Of a stretch of 6,375 nt of DNA, positions 1 to 6,218 are shown piece by piece. How positions within the stretch are numbered: the first letter of the stretch is position 1; each line of letters starts with the position of its first letter. The position numbers and the translations under genes were made by a program. Origin of the DNA: an uncultured Oscillochloris sp. (GTDB lineage Bacteria > Chloroflexota > Chloroflexia > Chloroflexales > Chloroflexaceae); the NCBI GenBank assembly GCA_903877945.1, contig CAIRFY010000624.1:1-6375 (forward strand), read 5' to 3'. The notes below the pieces were generated by a model. That model saw nothing but the letters and a program-made list of their open reading frames with translations, did not search any database and was not told the origin of the DNA.

Positions 1-1109
1 ACATCGGTGTTGGCGATTGGCCGCGCCGAGACGCCCAGCACATCGCGGATGACCCCGCCCACGCCGGTGTTCGCCCCGCCGAAGGGTTCCAGGGCGCTGG
101 GGTGGTTATGCGTCTCTACCTTAAACGAAACCTCGTGATCCTCGCCGAAGGCGATGATCCCGGCATTGTCCACGAAGGCGGAGAGTACCCAGCTATCGCT
201 AGGAATGCAAAATGCAGAATGCAAAATGCAAAAGTGAGGCTGTTCGGCGTCTTGGCGCAAGATGCGATCAGTCGCCGCTATCAAGAAAGTCTTGATCAGG
301 CTATCAATCTCAACATCTTGCTCCAGCAGGTTATATGCAGGGTAAAGGGCTGGATCCGGCTGTTCCGAAGCATTGTGCATTTTGTATTGTGCATTGTGCA
401 TTCGATACCGCACCTTCGCCTTAAACGTCTTATGGCTACAGTGCTCGCTCCAGGTCTGAGCAATCGTCTCCAACTCGCCGTCGCTGGGGTCGCGCCCGAT
501 CTGGGCGAAGTAATCGCGCACGGCGCGCATCTCGTCGAGGTCGAGGGCCAGGATACCGGCACGGCTGATCCGTAGCAACTCCTCGTCGGCGGCGGCGCGC
601 AAGGGCACGTGGGCAATCACCGGGTCAACCGGGGTTGGCGGCGACACCAGGGCCGTATAGAAGGCCAGACGGGCCTGCGGAGCGTCGCCGGGATGGTAGA
701 CAAAGGTTGTCTGCACAAGATCGATAGCCAGTTCCTTGGCACGGGCCTGCGGGTCGATGGGCGCGGGCAGCAGGTAGCGGCTGATGGCGCGGGCCTGTTC
801 GACCGTGGTCACACCCAGGCGGCGGGCACCCTCGGCGGCGTTCTCGCCTGCGTTATCCGTGACACCGGGGCGGTAGGCGACCTCGACCACGCCAGCGGCC
901 CGTGTGCCAAGATCCTCCTCCGCCAACGAATCGGACGAGAGATCGCACCAGTTCACCTGCTGCACCACCGGGTCGTGGAGCAACTCCGCAGCCATGCGTG
1001 CCACATCGAAGGGGGAGAGCTGTGGTCCAGCGAGCAAGTACAGCGTATGAACAACCTCGCCAGCGGCGGGCAACTCGCGTGGGGCGACGGTGACAAGAAA
1101 ATGAGGCAT
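1..1109 (-). CDS. purL: Phosphoribosylformylglycinamidine synthase PurL, N-terminal part (C-terminus off window)
   Basis: PurL is the ATP-dependent FGAM synthase of purine biosynthesis, converting FGAR and glutamine-derived ammonia to FGAM in the cytoplasm. The frame is open from the ATG at 1107-1109 to the left edge (369 codons). Residues 1 to about 170 look like the PurS-like N-terminal domain of the long, single-chain PurL type. They are followed by a linker and the TWSEHCSHK motif (219-227; His223 lies in the conserved active-site segment). Next come VDNAGIIAFGEDHEVSFK, VETHNHPS (331-338) and GGANTGVGGVIRDVLGVSARP, all hallmark PurL sequence. Between residues 236 and 306 the protein carries two low-complexity stretches, MHNAQYKMHN (237-246) and FCILHSAFCI (293-302), encoded by heptamer repeats. 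The native-looking helix segment EIDSLIKTFLIAATDRIL sits between them. No stop or frameshift interrupts the frame. The start is the first ATG after an in-frame stop at 1170-1172; the ribosome site is weak (GGA). A strong promoter lies just upstream. Whether a glutaminase domain is fused at the C-terminus cannot be seen. Confidence 0.96.
   Translation of the reverse strand, partial: MPHFLVTVAPRELPAAGEVVHTLYLLAGPQLSPFDVARMAAELLHDPVVQQVNWCDLSSDSLAEEDLGTRAAGVVEVAYRPGVTDNAGENAAEGARRLGVTTVEQARAISRYLLPAPIDPQARAKELAIDLVQTTFVYHPGDAPQARLAFYTALVSPPTPVDPVIAHVPLRAAADEELLRISRAGILALDLDEMRAVRDYFAQIGRDPSDGELETIAQTWSEHCSHKTFKAKVRYRMHNAQYKMHNASEQPDPALYPAYNLLEQDVEIDSLIKTFLIAATDRILRQDAEQPHFCILHSAFCIPSDSWVLSAFVDNAGIIAFGEDHEVSFKVETHNHPSALEPFGGANTGVGGVIRDVLGVSARPIANTD
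204..231 (+). repeat. Heptamer array inside purL, four AATGCAA/G units
   Basis: Four contiguous 7-bp units read AATGCAA, AATGCAG, AATGCAA, AATGCAA on the plus strand. On the coding (minus) strand they encode the FCILHSAFCI stretch of PurL. Such short tandem heptamers are known from cyanobacteria and filamentous Chloroflexi, usually between genes. This array lies within a coding sequence and keeps the frame. Confidence 0.9.
371..402 (-). repeat. Second heptamer array inside purL, inverted relative to the first
   Basis: On the minus strand the units read AATGCAC, AATGCAC, AATACAA, AATGCAC, followed by a partial AATG. They are related to the array at 204-231 but run in the opposite orientation, so the pair forms an imperfect inverted repeat around roughly 140 bp of native-looking purL sequence. 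They encode MHNAQYKMHN in PurL. Confidence 0.88.
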
Positions 1110-1144
1110 GGCGCATCCAGGTGGTGGTAGCTTCCGGGGCTTCG

Positions 1145-1173
1145 ATTGTAGCCGATAGGGGATGGTGCGTCAA
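1145..1173 (-). promoter_or_regulatory. Predicted sigma-70 promoter of purL
   Basis: On the minus strand, TTGACG (1168-1173) is followed by a 17-bp spacer and TACAAT (1145-1150). Each hexamer matches consensus at 5 of 6 positions. The predicted transcript start is near 1138, giving a leader of about 30 nt before the purL ATG. It lies just past the terminator of the preceding minus-strand gene, so purL looks like an independent transcription unit. Confidence 0.8.
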
Positions 1174-1190
1174 GGCTGAGGCATATCATG

Positions 1191-1221
1191 AAAAAAGGCC
1201 GACGTACTATTGCGTCGGCCT
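1191..1221 (-). terminator. Intrinsic terminator of the winged-helix gene
   Basis: A perfect 9-bp stem, AGGCCGACG (1196-1204) with CGTCGGCCT (1213-1221), has an 8-nt loop. In minus-strand transcripts it is followed directly by a U-run (plus-strand A's at 1191-1196). It sits about 25 bp after the stop of the minus-strand gene at 1247-1630, as expected for a Rho-independent terminator. Confidence 0.92.
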
Positions 1222-1246
1222 AGATCATTGCGGCGTGGCGGGTGCA

Positions 1247-1630
1247 TCATGCCATCTGATGTTCCCATGCGCTTGAGCGGCGATAGGCGGCGTAGGTTGA
1301 GAGATCGCGGATAATCCGTTGGAGCAGATCGCGCTCGATTGGATCATCGTAGCCCGCGAGCAACCGACGGATCGGCTCGTGGTTCTCAGATAGCGGGGCG
1401 TAGCGATAGCTGAGATCGCCGCTCTGGCTTACCGAGCGTCCCATCACGCCATCCTCAACCAGTTCCTCAAGCGACTGTGCCACACTCCATATGTCGCGGC
1501 AAACTCGGTCGGCGATCATCCGAGATGTCGCTTCCATGCGCGGATTCTCGTGGAAAATGAGCAGCAAATGAAGCTTTGCGGGAGTATCTATTGCCTTCTC
1601 AAGGAGCCGCTGAATAATGGGGTCTATCAT
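1247..1630 (-). CDS. Small winged-helix DNA-binding protein, likely transcriptional regulator
   Basis: This is a 127-aa acidic/basic soluble protein with no signal peptide or membrane segment. The pattern fits a winged helix-turn-helix domain. There is a helix at about 16-29 (TPAKLHLLLIFHEN), a second helix near 33-43, and a candidate recognition helix near 44-60 (DIWSVAQSLEELVEDG). A beta-wing follows at about 61-79 (VMGRSVSQSGDLSYRYAP), then a long amphipathic C-terminal helix (82-119) that could dimerise. I recognise no specific family, and no ligand domain is visible. The ATG is supported by GGAGG at 1640-1644 with 9-nt spacing. The gene is divergent from asd across a 394-bp region and ends at a clear terminator. 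Target genes are unknown; autoregulation or control of the divergent promoters is only a possibility. It could also be a non-regulatory wHTH protein. Confidence 0.8.
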   Translation of the reverse strand: MIDPIIQRLLEKAIDTPAKLHLLLIFHENPRMEATSRMIADRVCRDIWSVAQSLEELVEDGVMGRSVSQSGDLSYRYAPLSENHEPIRRLLAGYDDPIERDLLQRIIRDLSTYAAYRRSSAWEHQMA

Positions 1631-1791
1631 TGACCTTCTCCTCCCACGATGAATCTTCGTTGATCCTACGTGCGGACTATGGGTGCCACCTGCGGAAACA
1701 GATCAGGACGAGAGCAGAGACGCGTTTTGCAGTGGCTCCTGCAACGTGGAAGGAGCGGGCAAACGGGGTGTTTACCTATCGAATGAACTCT

Positions 1792-1821
1792 TTGTCACAA
1801 TCTCTCCCTATGGATTATACA
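1792..1821 (+). promoter_or_regulatory. Candidate upstream promoter for asd
   Basis: TTGTCA (1792-1797, 5 of 6 to consensus) is followed by an 18-bp spacer and TATACA (1816-1821, 4 of 6). It points toward asd and would give a leader of about 195 nt. Confidence 0.45.
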
Positions 1822-1904
1822 CGAAACCTGTGCAAGATACTAGGGGCACTTTTTTTAATTTCCTGACAAACTGGTTAAGAGGCGTTTACTGTTCCCAAAG
1901 CGGG

Positions 1905-1910
1905 TATAAT
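1905..1910 (+). promoter_or_regulatory. Perfect -10 box (TATAAT), candidate proximal asd promoter
   Basis: TATAAT at 1905-1910 matches the -10 consensus exactly in a GC-rich genome. No good -35 box lies at 17 bp; the nearest candidates, such as TTTACT at 1885-1890, are spaced too closely. A start near 1917 would leave a leader of about 108 nt before asd. Confidence 0.5.
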
Positions 1911-2012
1911 AGGGGCCGGTCGTGGTACGAGGTTCTGTATTCCGTAGCTCTCGTGTGGAACACAGGGCATAGATCACGTAGCAAAAAACGGGCATTATAT
2001 GTCAATTACACC

Positions 2013-2017
2013 AGGAG
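2013..2017 (+). promoter_or_regulatory. Shine-Dalgarno site fixing the asd start
   Basis: AGGAG lies 7 nt before the ATG at 2025. It decides the start in favour of 2025 over the long in-frame upstream ATG at 1683, which has no comparable site. Confidence 0.88.
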
Positions 2018-2024
2018 CGTAGAC

Positions 2025-3074
2025 ATGGCAAAGCTGAAAGTGGCGGTGCTGGGAGCCACAGGTACGGTCGGCCAGCGCTTTATTCAACTCCTCGAAGGGC
2101 ACCCCTGGTTCGAGGTGGGTGCCCTCACCGGTAGCGAGCGCAGCGCCGGACGCACCTACGCCGAGTCTAGCCGCTGGGTACTCGACACGCCTATCCCCGC
2201 CGCTGTGCGCGATATGCGAATCATGCCCGAGGATGCTAACCTGGATACGCCCCTGGTCTTTTCGGCCCTGCCGAGCAAGACCGCCGGGGGCATCGAGGCG
2301 CGTCTGGCCGCCGCCGGTCACGTGGTCTGCTCGAACGCCAGCGACCACCGCATGGCCGATGATGTACCCCTGCTCATCCCCGAGGTGAACCCGGATCACC
2401 TTGACTTGATCGCGATCCAACGCAAGAACCGTGGCTGGAGCGGGGCGATTGTGACGAATCCAAACTGCACCTCGACGCCGCCGACGATGCTTCTGCGCCC
2501 GCTGATCGATGCCTTCGGGGTGAATAAGCTGCTGCTGGTGAGCATGCAGGCTCTGTCGGGAGCGGGCTACCCCGGCGTGCCCTCCTACGACTCGACCGAA
2601 AATGTGGTGCCCTACATTGGCGGCGAGGAGTCTAAGGTTGAACTGGAACCGCAGAAAATGCTGGGTACCCTGCGCGACGGGCGGGTTGAGTCGGCGACGT
2701 TTACCACCTCGGCTCACTGCAACCGCGTGCCCGTGCTGGAGGGCCACCTGATCTGCCTGTCAATCGGCTTCACCCGTCGGCCACACCTTGATGATCTGAT
2801 GGCTGCCCTATCCGGCTTCCGCGCTCTGCCCCAGGAGATGAAGCTGCCTAGCGCACCGGCCCAGCCCATCGTGCTGCGCGATGAGCCTGACCGACCGCAG
2901 CCTCGCCGCGACCGTATGATCGGCAACGGGATGGCTACGGTGATTGGCCGGGTGCGCGAGTGCCCGCTGCTCGACTATAAGCTGGTGGCCCTCGGGCATA
3001 ACACGATTCGCGGCGCGGCCGGCGGATCGCTGCTTAACGCTGAGTTGATGTATGCCCAAGGGATGCTTTCCTAG
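2025..3074 (+). CDS. asd: Aspartate-semialdehyde dehydrogenase (archaeal/fungal-type)
   Basis: Asd reduces aspartyl-4-phosphate to aspartate semialdehyde with NADPH, the branch-point step to lysine/diaminopimelate, threonine and methionine. The 349-aa length fits the archaeal/fungal class. The N-terminus has the Rossmann loop GATGTVGQRF (10-19). VFSALPSKTAG (79-88) and CSNASDHRM (102-110) follow, and the catalytic cysteine is Cys148 in NPNCTST. SMQALSGAGYPG (173-184) includes the substrate-site Gln175, GGEE lies at 199-202, and HCNRVPVLEGH (231-241) supplies substrate-binding Arg234 and catalytic His241. The C-terminal GHNTIRGAAGGS motif is typical of this class. The start is fixed by AGGAG at 2013-2017. 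The gene stands alone: the next plus gene is separated by a hairpin and a repeat element. Regulation is probably through the long upstream leader or its tandem promoters, but no known riboswitch is recognised. Confidence 0.97.
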   Translation: MAKLKVAVLGATGTVGQRFIQLLEGHPWFEVGALTGSERSAGRTYAESSRWVLDTPIPAAVRDMRIMPEDANLDTPLVFSALPSKTAGGIEARLAAAGHVVCSNASDHRMADDVPLLIPEVNPDHLDLIAIQRKNRGWSGAIVTNPNCTSTPPTMLLRPLIDAFGVNKLLLVSMQALSGAGYPGVPSYDSTENVVPYIGGEESKVELEPQKMLGTLRDGRVESATFTTSAHCNRVPVLEGHLICLSIGFTRRPHLDDLMAALSGFRALPQEMKLPSAPAQPIVLRDEPDRPQPRRDRMIGNGMATVIGRVRECPLLDYKLVALGHNTIRGAAGGSLLNAELMYAQGMLS

Positions 3075-3087
3075 CCCGTGATCTCTG

Positions 3088-3132
3088 TTTGAATGGTTGG
3101 TGTGCGGTGAGGACGCTCACCAACCATTCAAA
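3088..3132 (+). terminator. Long hairpin after asd, probable transcription end (no U-tract)
   Basis: A perfect 15-bp stem, TTTGAATGGTTGGTG (3088-3102) with its complement at 3118-3132, has a 15-nt loop and begins 14 bp after the asd stop. On the plus strand it is followed by a run of A's rather than T's. On the minus strand no U-run follows either, so it is not a canonical Rho-independent terminator. It may still end or stabilise the asd mRNA. Confidence 0.55.
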
Positions 3133-3137
3133 AAAAC

Positions 3138-3251
3138 GCAATAGAGCATAAGTAACGCTGTCACGCTGAGCGAAGCGAAGCGTCCCGGTCGGGATTCTTC
3201 GCTTCGCTCAGAATGACAGGACGCCTCACAGCGTTACCTCTACGGTATTGC
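3138..3251. mobile_element. MITE-like nested palindromic element of about 114 bp
   Basis: The ends read GCAATA...TATTGC (3138-3143 and 3246-3251). A second inverted pair, GTAACGCTG (3152-3160) and CAGCGTTAC (3229-3237), lies inside. A near-perfect core palindrome with 29-bp arms, 3159-3187 and 3190-3218, has 4 mismatches. The core contains CTGAGCGAAGCGAAG and its complement, which I recall as a common dispersed intergenic repeat in several bacterial groups. The element is flanked by direct repeats: AAAAAAAC at 3130-3137 and 3252-3259, extendable to the 12-mer CAAAAAAACGCA at 3129-3140 and 3251-3262. This is consistent with a target-site duplication. It encodes nothing, so any mobility would need a transposase elsewhere. 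Confidence 0.7.
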
Positions 3252-3272
3252 AAAAAAACGCACCGAGGGATG

Positions 3273-4325
3273 ATGAGCGCAACGATTGCCGATCTAACCG
3301 CCGACCGGGTGTTTTACCGCGATCTGGAGTCGTGCGACCCGAGCCTGCCTGGGCTGGAGGCGCTGCGCGAGCCGCTGGGGTTGCCTGCGGGGCTGATCCC
3401 GCGCAAGCGCGAGCTATCCTACGCACGGGTGGCTCTGGCTATTGCCGAGGCGGCCCAGGCTCAGCGCGGCGGGCCGCCACTCCGCGCCCTGCTCGTCATC
3501 GGCGACACCGAGAACGACCGGCTCCTGGCCCATTACCTGAACAAGTTGCCGGACGCACCGCAGGCATACGGGCTGATCGGCGAGGACCGCCCGGTGGTGC
3601 CCGAGAGCCTGATCTGGGATGGCCCGATTGCCACGGCGACCCGCTGGTCGCTGCTGCACCCGTGGGCGACCGAGCTAGAACGCCGGGGGGTGCGCTGGGA
3701 TCGCACTGCCTTGCTGATCGATATTGATAAGACGCTGCTCGGCCCACGCGGGCGTGGCGACGGGGCTATCGACGATGCGCGAGCCGAGGGCGCCCTCGCT
3801 GTGGCCGGCGATCTGCTCGGCACAACGCTGGATATTTCGCTCTTTCGTCGGATCTACGCCGAGCTGTGCCGCAAGGAGTGGCACGGCTTTACCCTGGACA
3901 ACCAGGACTATGTTGTCTCTACTGCGCTGCTGATCGCCAGCGGTACGATCAGCTATGAAGATCTGGACATTGGTGTGGACTCGGGCGAACTGCCCAGTTT
4001 CGCGGCGCTGCTGGATGCGGTGACGCCACGTGTACCCGCGCCTTTGGTCGCGCTCCACGCCGAACTGCGCGAGCGGGTGGCGGCGGGCGACCCGACGCCC
4101 TTCAAGCTCTTCCGCCGGGCCGAGTTTATCTCCACCGTGGCGCGTATGGGCGACGGGCGGCTCACCCTCTGCGGCGAGTTGTTCACCCTGGCCGAGCGGC
4201 TGATCGCGGCGGGTGCCCTCGGCATGGCTACCTCCGACAAACCGGCGGAGTCGGCTCTGCCAAGCCCCGCGCAGGCTGCGGCGGGCATCCTCCCGCTGCA
4301 TCGTACCCCGGCTAAGGTGATCTGA
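3273..4325 (+). CDS. HAD-superfamily-like protein with permuted motif order, function unknown
   Basis: The product is 350 aa, cytoplasmic, with no signal or membrane segment. Residues 149-155 (IDIDKTL) match HAD motif I, with Asp150 as candidate nucleophile and Asp152 as acid/base. Residues 317-323 (GMATSDKP) resemble motif II as in phosphoglycolate phosphatases (VTNKP). The stretch that normally follows motif II appears instead at the N-terminus: PRKRELSYARVALAI (43-57, candidate motif III Lys45) and LLVIGDTENDRLLA (73-86, motif IV-like GDxxND). Residues 160-310 would be the cap insertion. Motif order III-IV-I-cap-II suggests a circular permutation; this is inference from motifs. Two ATGs lie in tandem at 3270 and 3273. 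GAGG at 3265-3268 is too close to 3270, so I chose 3273. An upstream in-frame ATG at 3213 lies inside the repeat element and is unlikely. The substrate is unknown; phosphatase activity is plausible. Confidence 0.82.
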   Translation: MSATIADLTADRVFYRDLESCDPSLPGLEALREPLGLPAGLIPRKRELSYARVALAIAEAAQAQRGGPPLRALLVIGDTENDRLLAHYLNKLPDAPQAYGLIGEDRPVVPESLIWDGPIATATRWSLLHPWATELERRGVRWDRTALLIDIDKTLLGPRGRGDGAIDDARAEGALAVAGDLLGTTLDISLFRRIYAELCRKEWHGFTLDNQDYVVSTALLIASGTISYEDLDIGVDSGELPSFAALLDAVTPRVPAPLVALHAELRERVAAGDPTPFKLFRRAEFISTVARMGDGRLTLCGELFTLAERLIAAGALGMATSDKPAESALPSPAQAAAGILPLHRTPAKVI

Positions 4326-4418
4326 ATATGCTGGTTGATTTCTCCATGCGTTGATGATCTGGTTCAGTCATAGTGGGCAAATGCTTCGTTTTTGCTCTGA
4401 TGTCCCAGTGAGTGTAAT

Positions 4419-6218
4419 GTGAACACCAAAACATGGTATCTCTGGGCCGTTGTGGTGGCCCTCTCGGTGCTGCTTGGTGCGGGAGTTGCCTGGGCGCACC
4501 CCACGATCAATCGTATGGAGCCGCCATCTCATGCGCGGCTGGAGAAGCCCCCGACCCGACTGAGGATCACGTTTGACGAGTCCCTGGAGATGACCAGCGC
4601 TTTGGATCTGCACGACTCGCTGGGGCACGAGGTTGTCTCGGGTGGTGCGCCGCTGTCCAGTGACCCGACAACCCTCGCTCTGGATCTGCCGCCGATTGGT
4701 CCGGGGATCTATACAATGGTGTGGACGGTGATTGGCAGCGACGGGCATATTGTGAAGGGCAACGCGGTTTTTACCGTGCTGAGCGATGCTGTATCCGCAC
4801 GCTCAGCGCCAGCACAGCCCTCCTCACTTCCCCCAGTCTCCGTGCCGGAGGTTCCGCCGCTGGTGGCAATCCTGCTGCGCGGGTTCATGCTGATGGGCGT
4901 GGCAACCGGCACGGGCGGCCTCGCATTCCTGATCTGGCTGCTCGGCCCGGATCTGATTCACGCGGGCGGCGACCCCGCCATCCTGCGGCGCTGGCAGATC
5001 CGACTGGCGGTTCCGCTGCTGATCTGTGCCGCAATCGCGCCGCTGATGCTTGTGGAGCAGACATATCTCACCTTCGGCACGGTAAACCTGACGGGGCTGA
5101 TTCGCGTAGCAACCACGCGCTACGGGCAGGTGCTGCTGGTTCGCTCGGGCCTGTCCATCGCTCTTGTGATCGCGGCGGTGCCGCTCCAGCGCGACCAGTA
5201 CATCCGCCACGGCGTCTGCCTGACACTCAGCGCATGGCTGCTGCTTAACTTCTCGCTGAGTAGCCATGCGGCGGCAGACCCCGCACCGATGCTGCCTATC
5301 CTCTCTGACGCGATCCACCTGGGGGCAATATCGCTCTGGGCGGGCGGGCTGATCGCCTTCGCTGCCATGCTGCCGAGCGCCCTGCGATCTGTCCCCGAGG
5401 CGCGCCGTCCCGACTTGCTGCGCACGCTGTTTACCCAGTTCTCAGTCATGGCTGCGGTCAGTGTGACCATGCTCGCTGCCACTGGTTCCTACGCCGCCAT
5501 GCGCCGCATGGGTGCCTTGTCTGACCTTTGGATGACGGGCTATGGACAGGCGCTTCTGGTCAAGCTGATCGCATTCGGCGCGATGCTGCTCTTTGGTGCC
5601 TACTACCTGTTGGTCGCCCGGCTCCAAGTGGACGCATGGGCGACCGCGTCGGCAGAGCAGACCCAGCAATTGCCGCGTCTGCTTAGCCGTACCCTGCAAC
5701 TGGAGGCCATCCTCGGGTTGATCGCCATTCTCGCAGCCGGTATTCTCACGAGCCTAGCCCCGCCCACATCGTCCTTTGTCGCGGCAGCGGCGTCTGTTGC
5801 TCGTGCCACCCCGACCATCATCCGCGTGCCCACGGTCACTCCTGGGCCGCCCCGTACTCTTGTTCCCAGCCAGCCCTTTGACCAGACTCAGGGGGTCGGC
5901 GATCTGCGCGTGCGTCTGGAGGTGAACCCCGCCAGCATTGGCAACGACCGCTTTAAGGTAACGGTGACCGACCAGGGCGGGGCACCGGTTGCGACGCAGG
6001 TGGTGCGGCTTGATTTTGCAATGCTGGAGATGGATATGGGCACAAACCAGTTCGTCGCCACGCCTGAGGCGCAGTCCAGTTACACGGTGAGCGGCGCACC
6101 CCTGAGTATGGTCGGCACGTGGCAGGTGATGGTGACGGTTCGGCGCGCTGGGGAGAGGGATGTTGAGGCGGTCTTTAGCGTGCCGGTAGGTGAGAGACCT
6201 CGTTTTGCTGCCGGATAG
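4419..6218 (+). CDS. CopC-CopD fusion copper-handling membrane protein with C-terminal FixH/YtkA-like domain
   Basis: The 599-aa protein starts at GTG with a signal peptide of about 26 residues (cleavage after AWA). This exposes His27 as the mature N-terminus, as required of CopC copper proteins. The CopC domain (27-120) has GIYTMVWTVIGSDGH with Asp108 and His110; His27, Asp108 and His110 match the known Cu(II) site. No Met-rich Cu(I) loop is seen. A Pro/Ala-rich linker leads to a CopD-like domain (about 147-446) with roughly eight membrane helices, including SLSSHAAAD (His283) and DAIHLGAISLWAGGL (His300, Trp307). A Pro/Thr-rich linker (450-490) precedes a beta-rich domain (492-590) like FixH/YtkA, with Met-rich MLEMDMGTN (535-543). 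The expected role is binding copper outside the membrane and moving or delivering it across, for resistance or cuproprotein assembly. An overlapping ATGTGA at the start is not a gene. The ribosome site is weak. No other copper gene is visible nearby. Confidence 0.92.
   Translation: MNTKTWYLWAVVVALSVLLGAGVAWAHPTINRMEPPSHARLEKPPTRLRITFDESLEMTSALDLHDSLGHEVVSGGAPLSSDPTTLALDLPPIGPGIYTMVWTVIGSDGHIVKGNAVFTVLSDAVSARSAPAQPSSLPPVSVPEVPPLVAILLRGFMLMGVATGTGGLAFLIWLLGPDLIHAGGDPAILRRWQIRLAVPLLICAAIAPLMLVEQTYLTFGTVNLTGLIRVATTRYGQVLLVRSGLSIALVIAAVPLQRDQYIRHGVCLTLSAWLLLNFSLSSHAAADPAPMLPILSDAIHLGAISLWAGGLIAFAAMLPSALRSVPEARRPDLLRTLFTQFSVMAAVSVTMLAATGSYAAMRRMGALSDLWMTGYGQALLVKLIAFGAMLLFGAYYLLVARLQVDAWATASAEQTQQLPRLLSRTLQLEAILGLIAILAAGILTSLAPPTSSFVAAAASVARATPTIIRVPTVTPGPPRTLVPSQPFDQTQGVGDLRVRLEVNPASIGNDRFKVTVTDQGGAPVATQVVRLDFAMLEMDMGTNQFVATPEAQSSYTVSGAPLSMVGTWQVMVTVRRAGERDVEAVFSVPVGERPRFAAG

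Larger units (their letters stand above)
1631..2024. promoter_or_regulatory. 394-bp gene-free divergent region upstream of asd
   Basis: This stretch separates the divergent winged-helix gene and asd. It is visibly more AT-rich from about 1780 onward, with a run of seven T's near 1851-1857. It contains two plausible plus-strand promoters, listed separately, and a ribosome site for asd. A plus-strand frame stays open from 1683 into asd, but it lacks a ribosome site and resembles no Asd extension, so I treat it as non-coding. I see no tRNA, no T-box and no recognisable lysine riboswitch. Confidence 0.6.

Noticed and set aside
204..402. CRISPR-like repeat array
   Set aside because: The units are contiguous 7-mers without unique spacers, and the two arrays are inverted, so this is not CRISPR.
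296..616. 106-aa minus-strand frame starting MPTCPCAPP within purL
   Set aside because: It is an out-of-frame reading of purL; the true purL frame is open across the whole region.
1..1109. purL as a pseudogene disrupted by repeats
   Set aside because: No stop codon or frameshift was found when reading the minus frame codon by codon, and motifs before and after the arrays are in one frame.
609..1130. 173-aa plus-strand open frame (and the 102-575 frame) opposite purL
   Set aside because: PurL motifs on the minus strand are unmistakable; these frames are its antisense shadows.
1850..1860. T-run as an intrinsic terminator
   Set aside because: No stable hairpin precedes it on the plus strand.
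1683..2024. In-frame N-terminal extension of asd (114 codons from an ATG at 1683)
   Set aside because: The extension has no ribosome site, resembles no Asd domain, overlaps promoter-like AT-rich sequence, and the ATG at 2025 has a good AGGAG and matches the family N-terminus.
1995..2747. 250-aa minus-strand open frame opposite asd
   Set aside because: It lies antisense to a clearly recognised gene and its protein has no recognisable domain; such frames are common in GC-rich DNA.
3213..3272. Start of the HAD-like gene at the ATG at 3213
   Set aside because: The ATG lies inside the palindromic element, and the 19-residue extension has no ribosome site; 3273 is better placed.
3675..4301. 208-aa minus-strand open frame opposite the HAD-like gene
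   Set aside because: It is Arg/Gln-rich low-complexity protein antisense to a better-supported gene, with no recognised motif.
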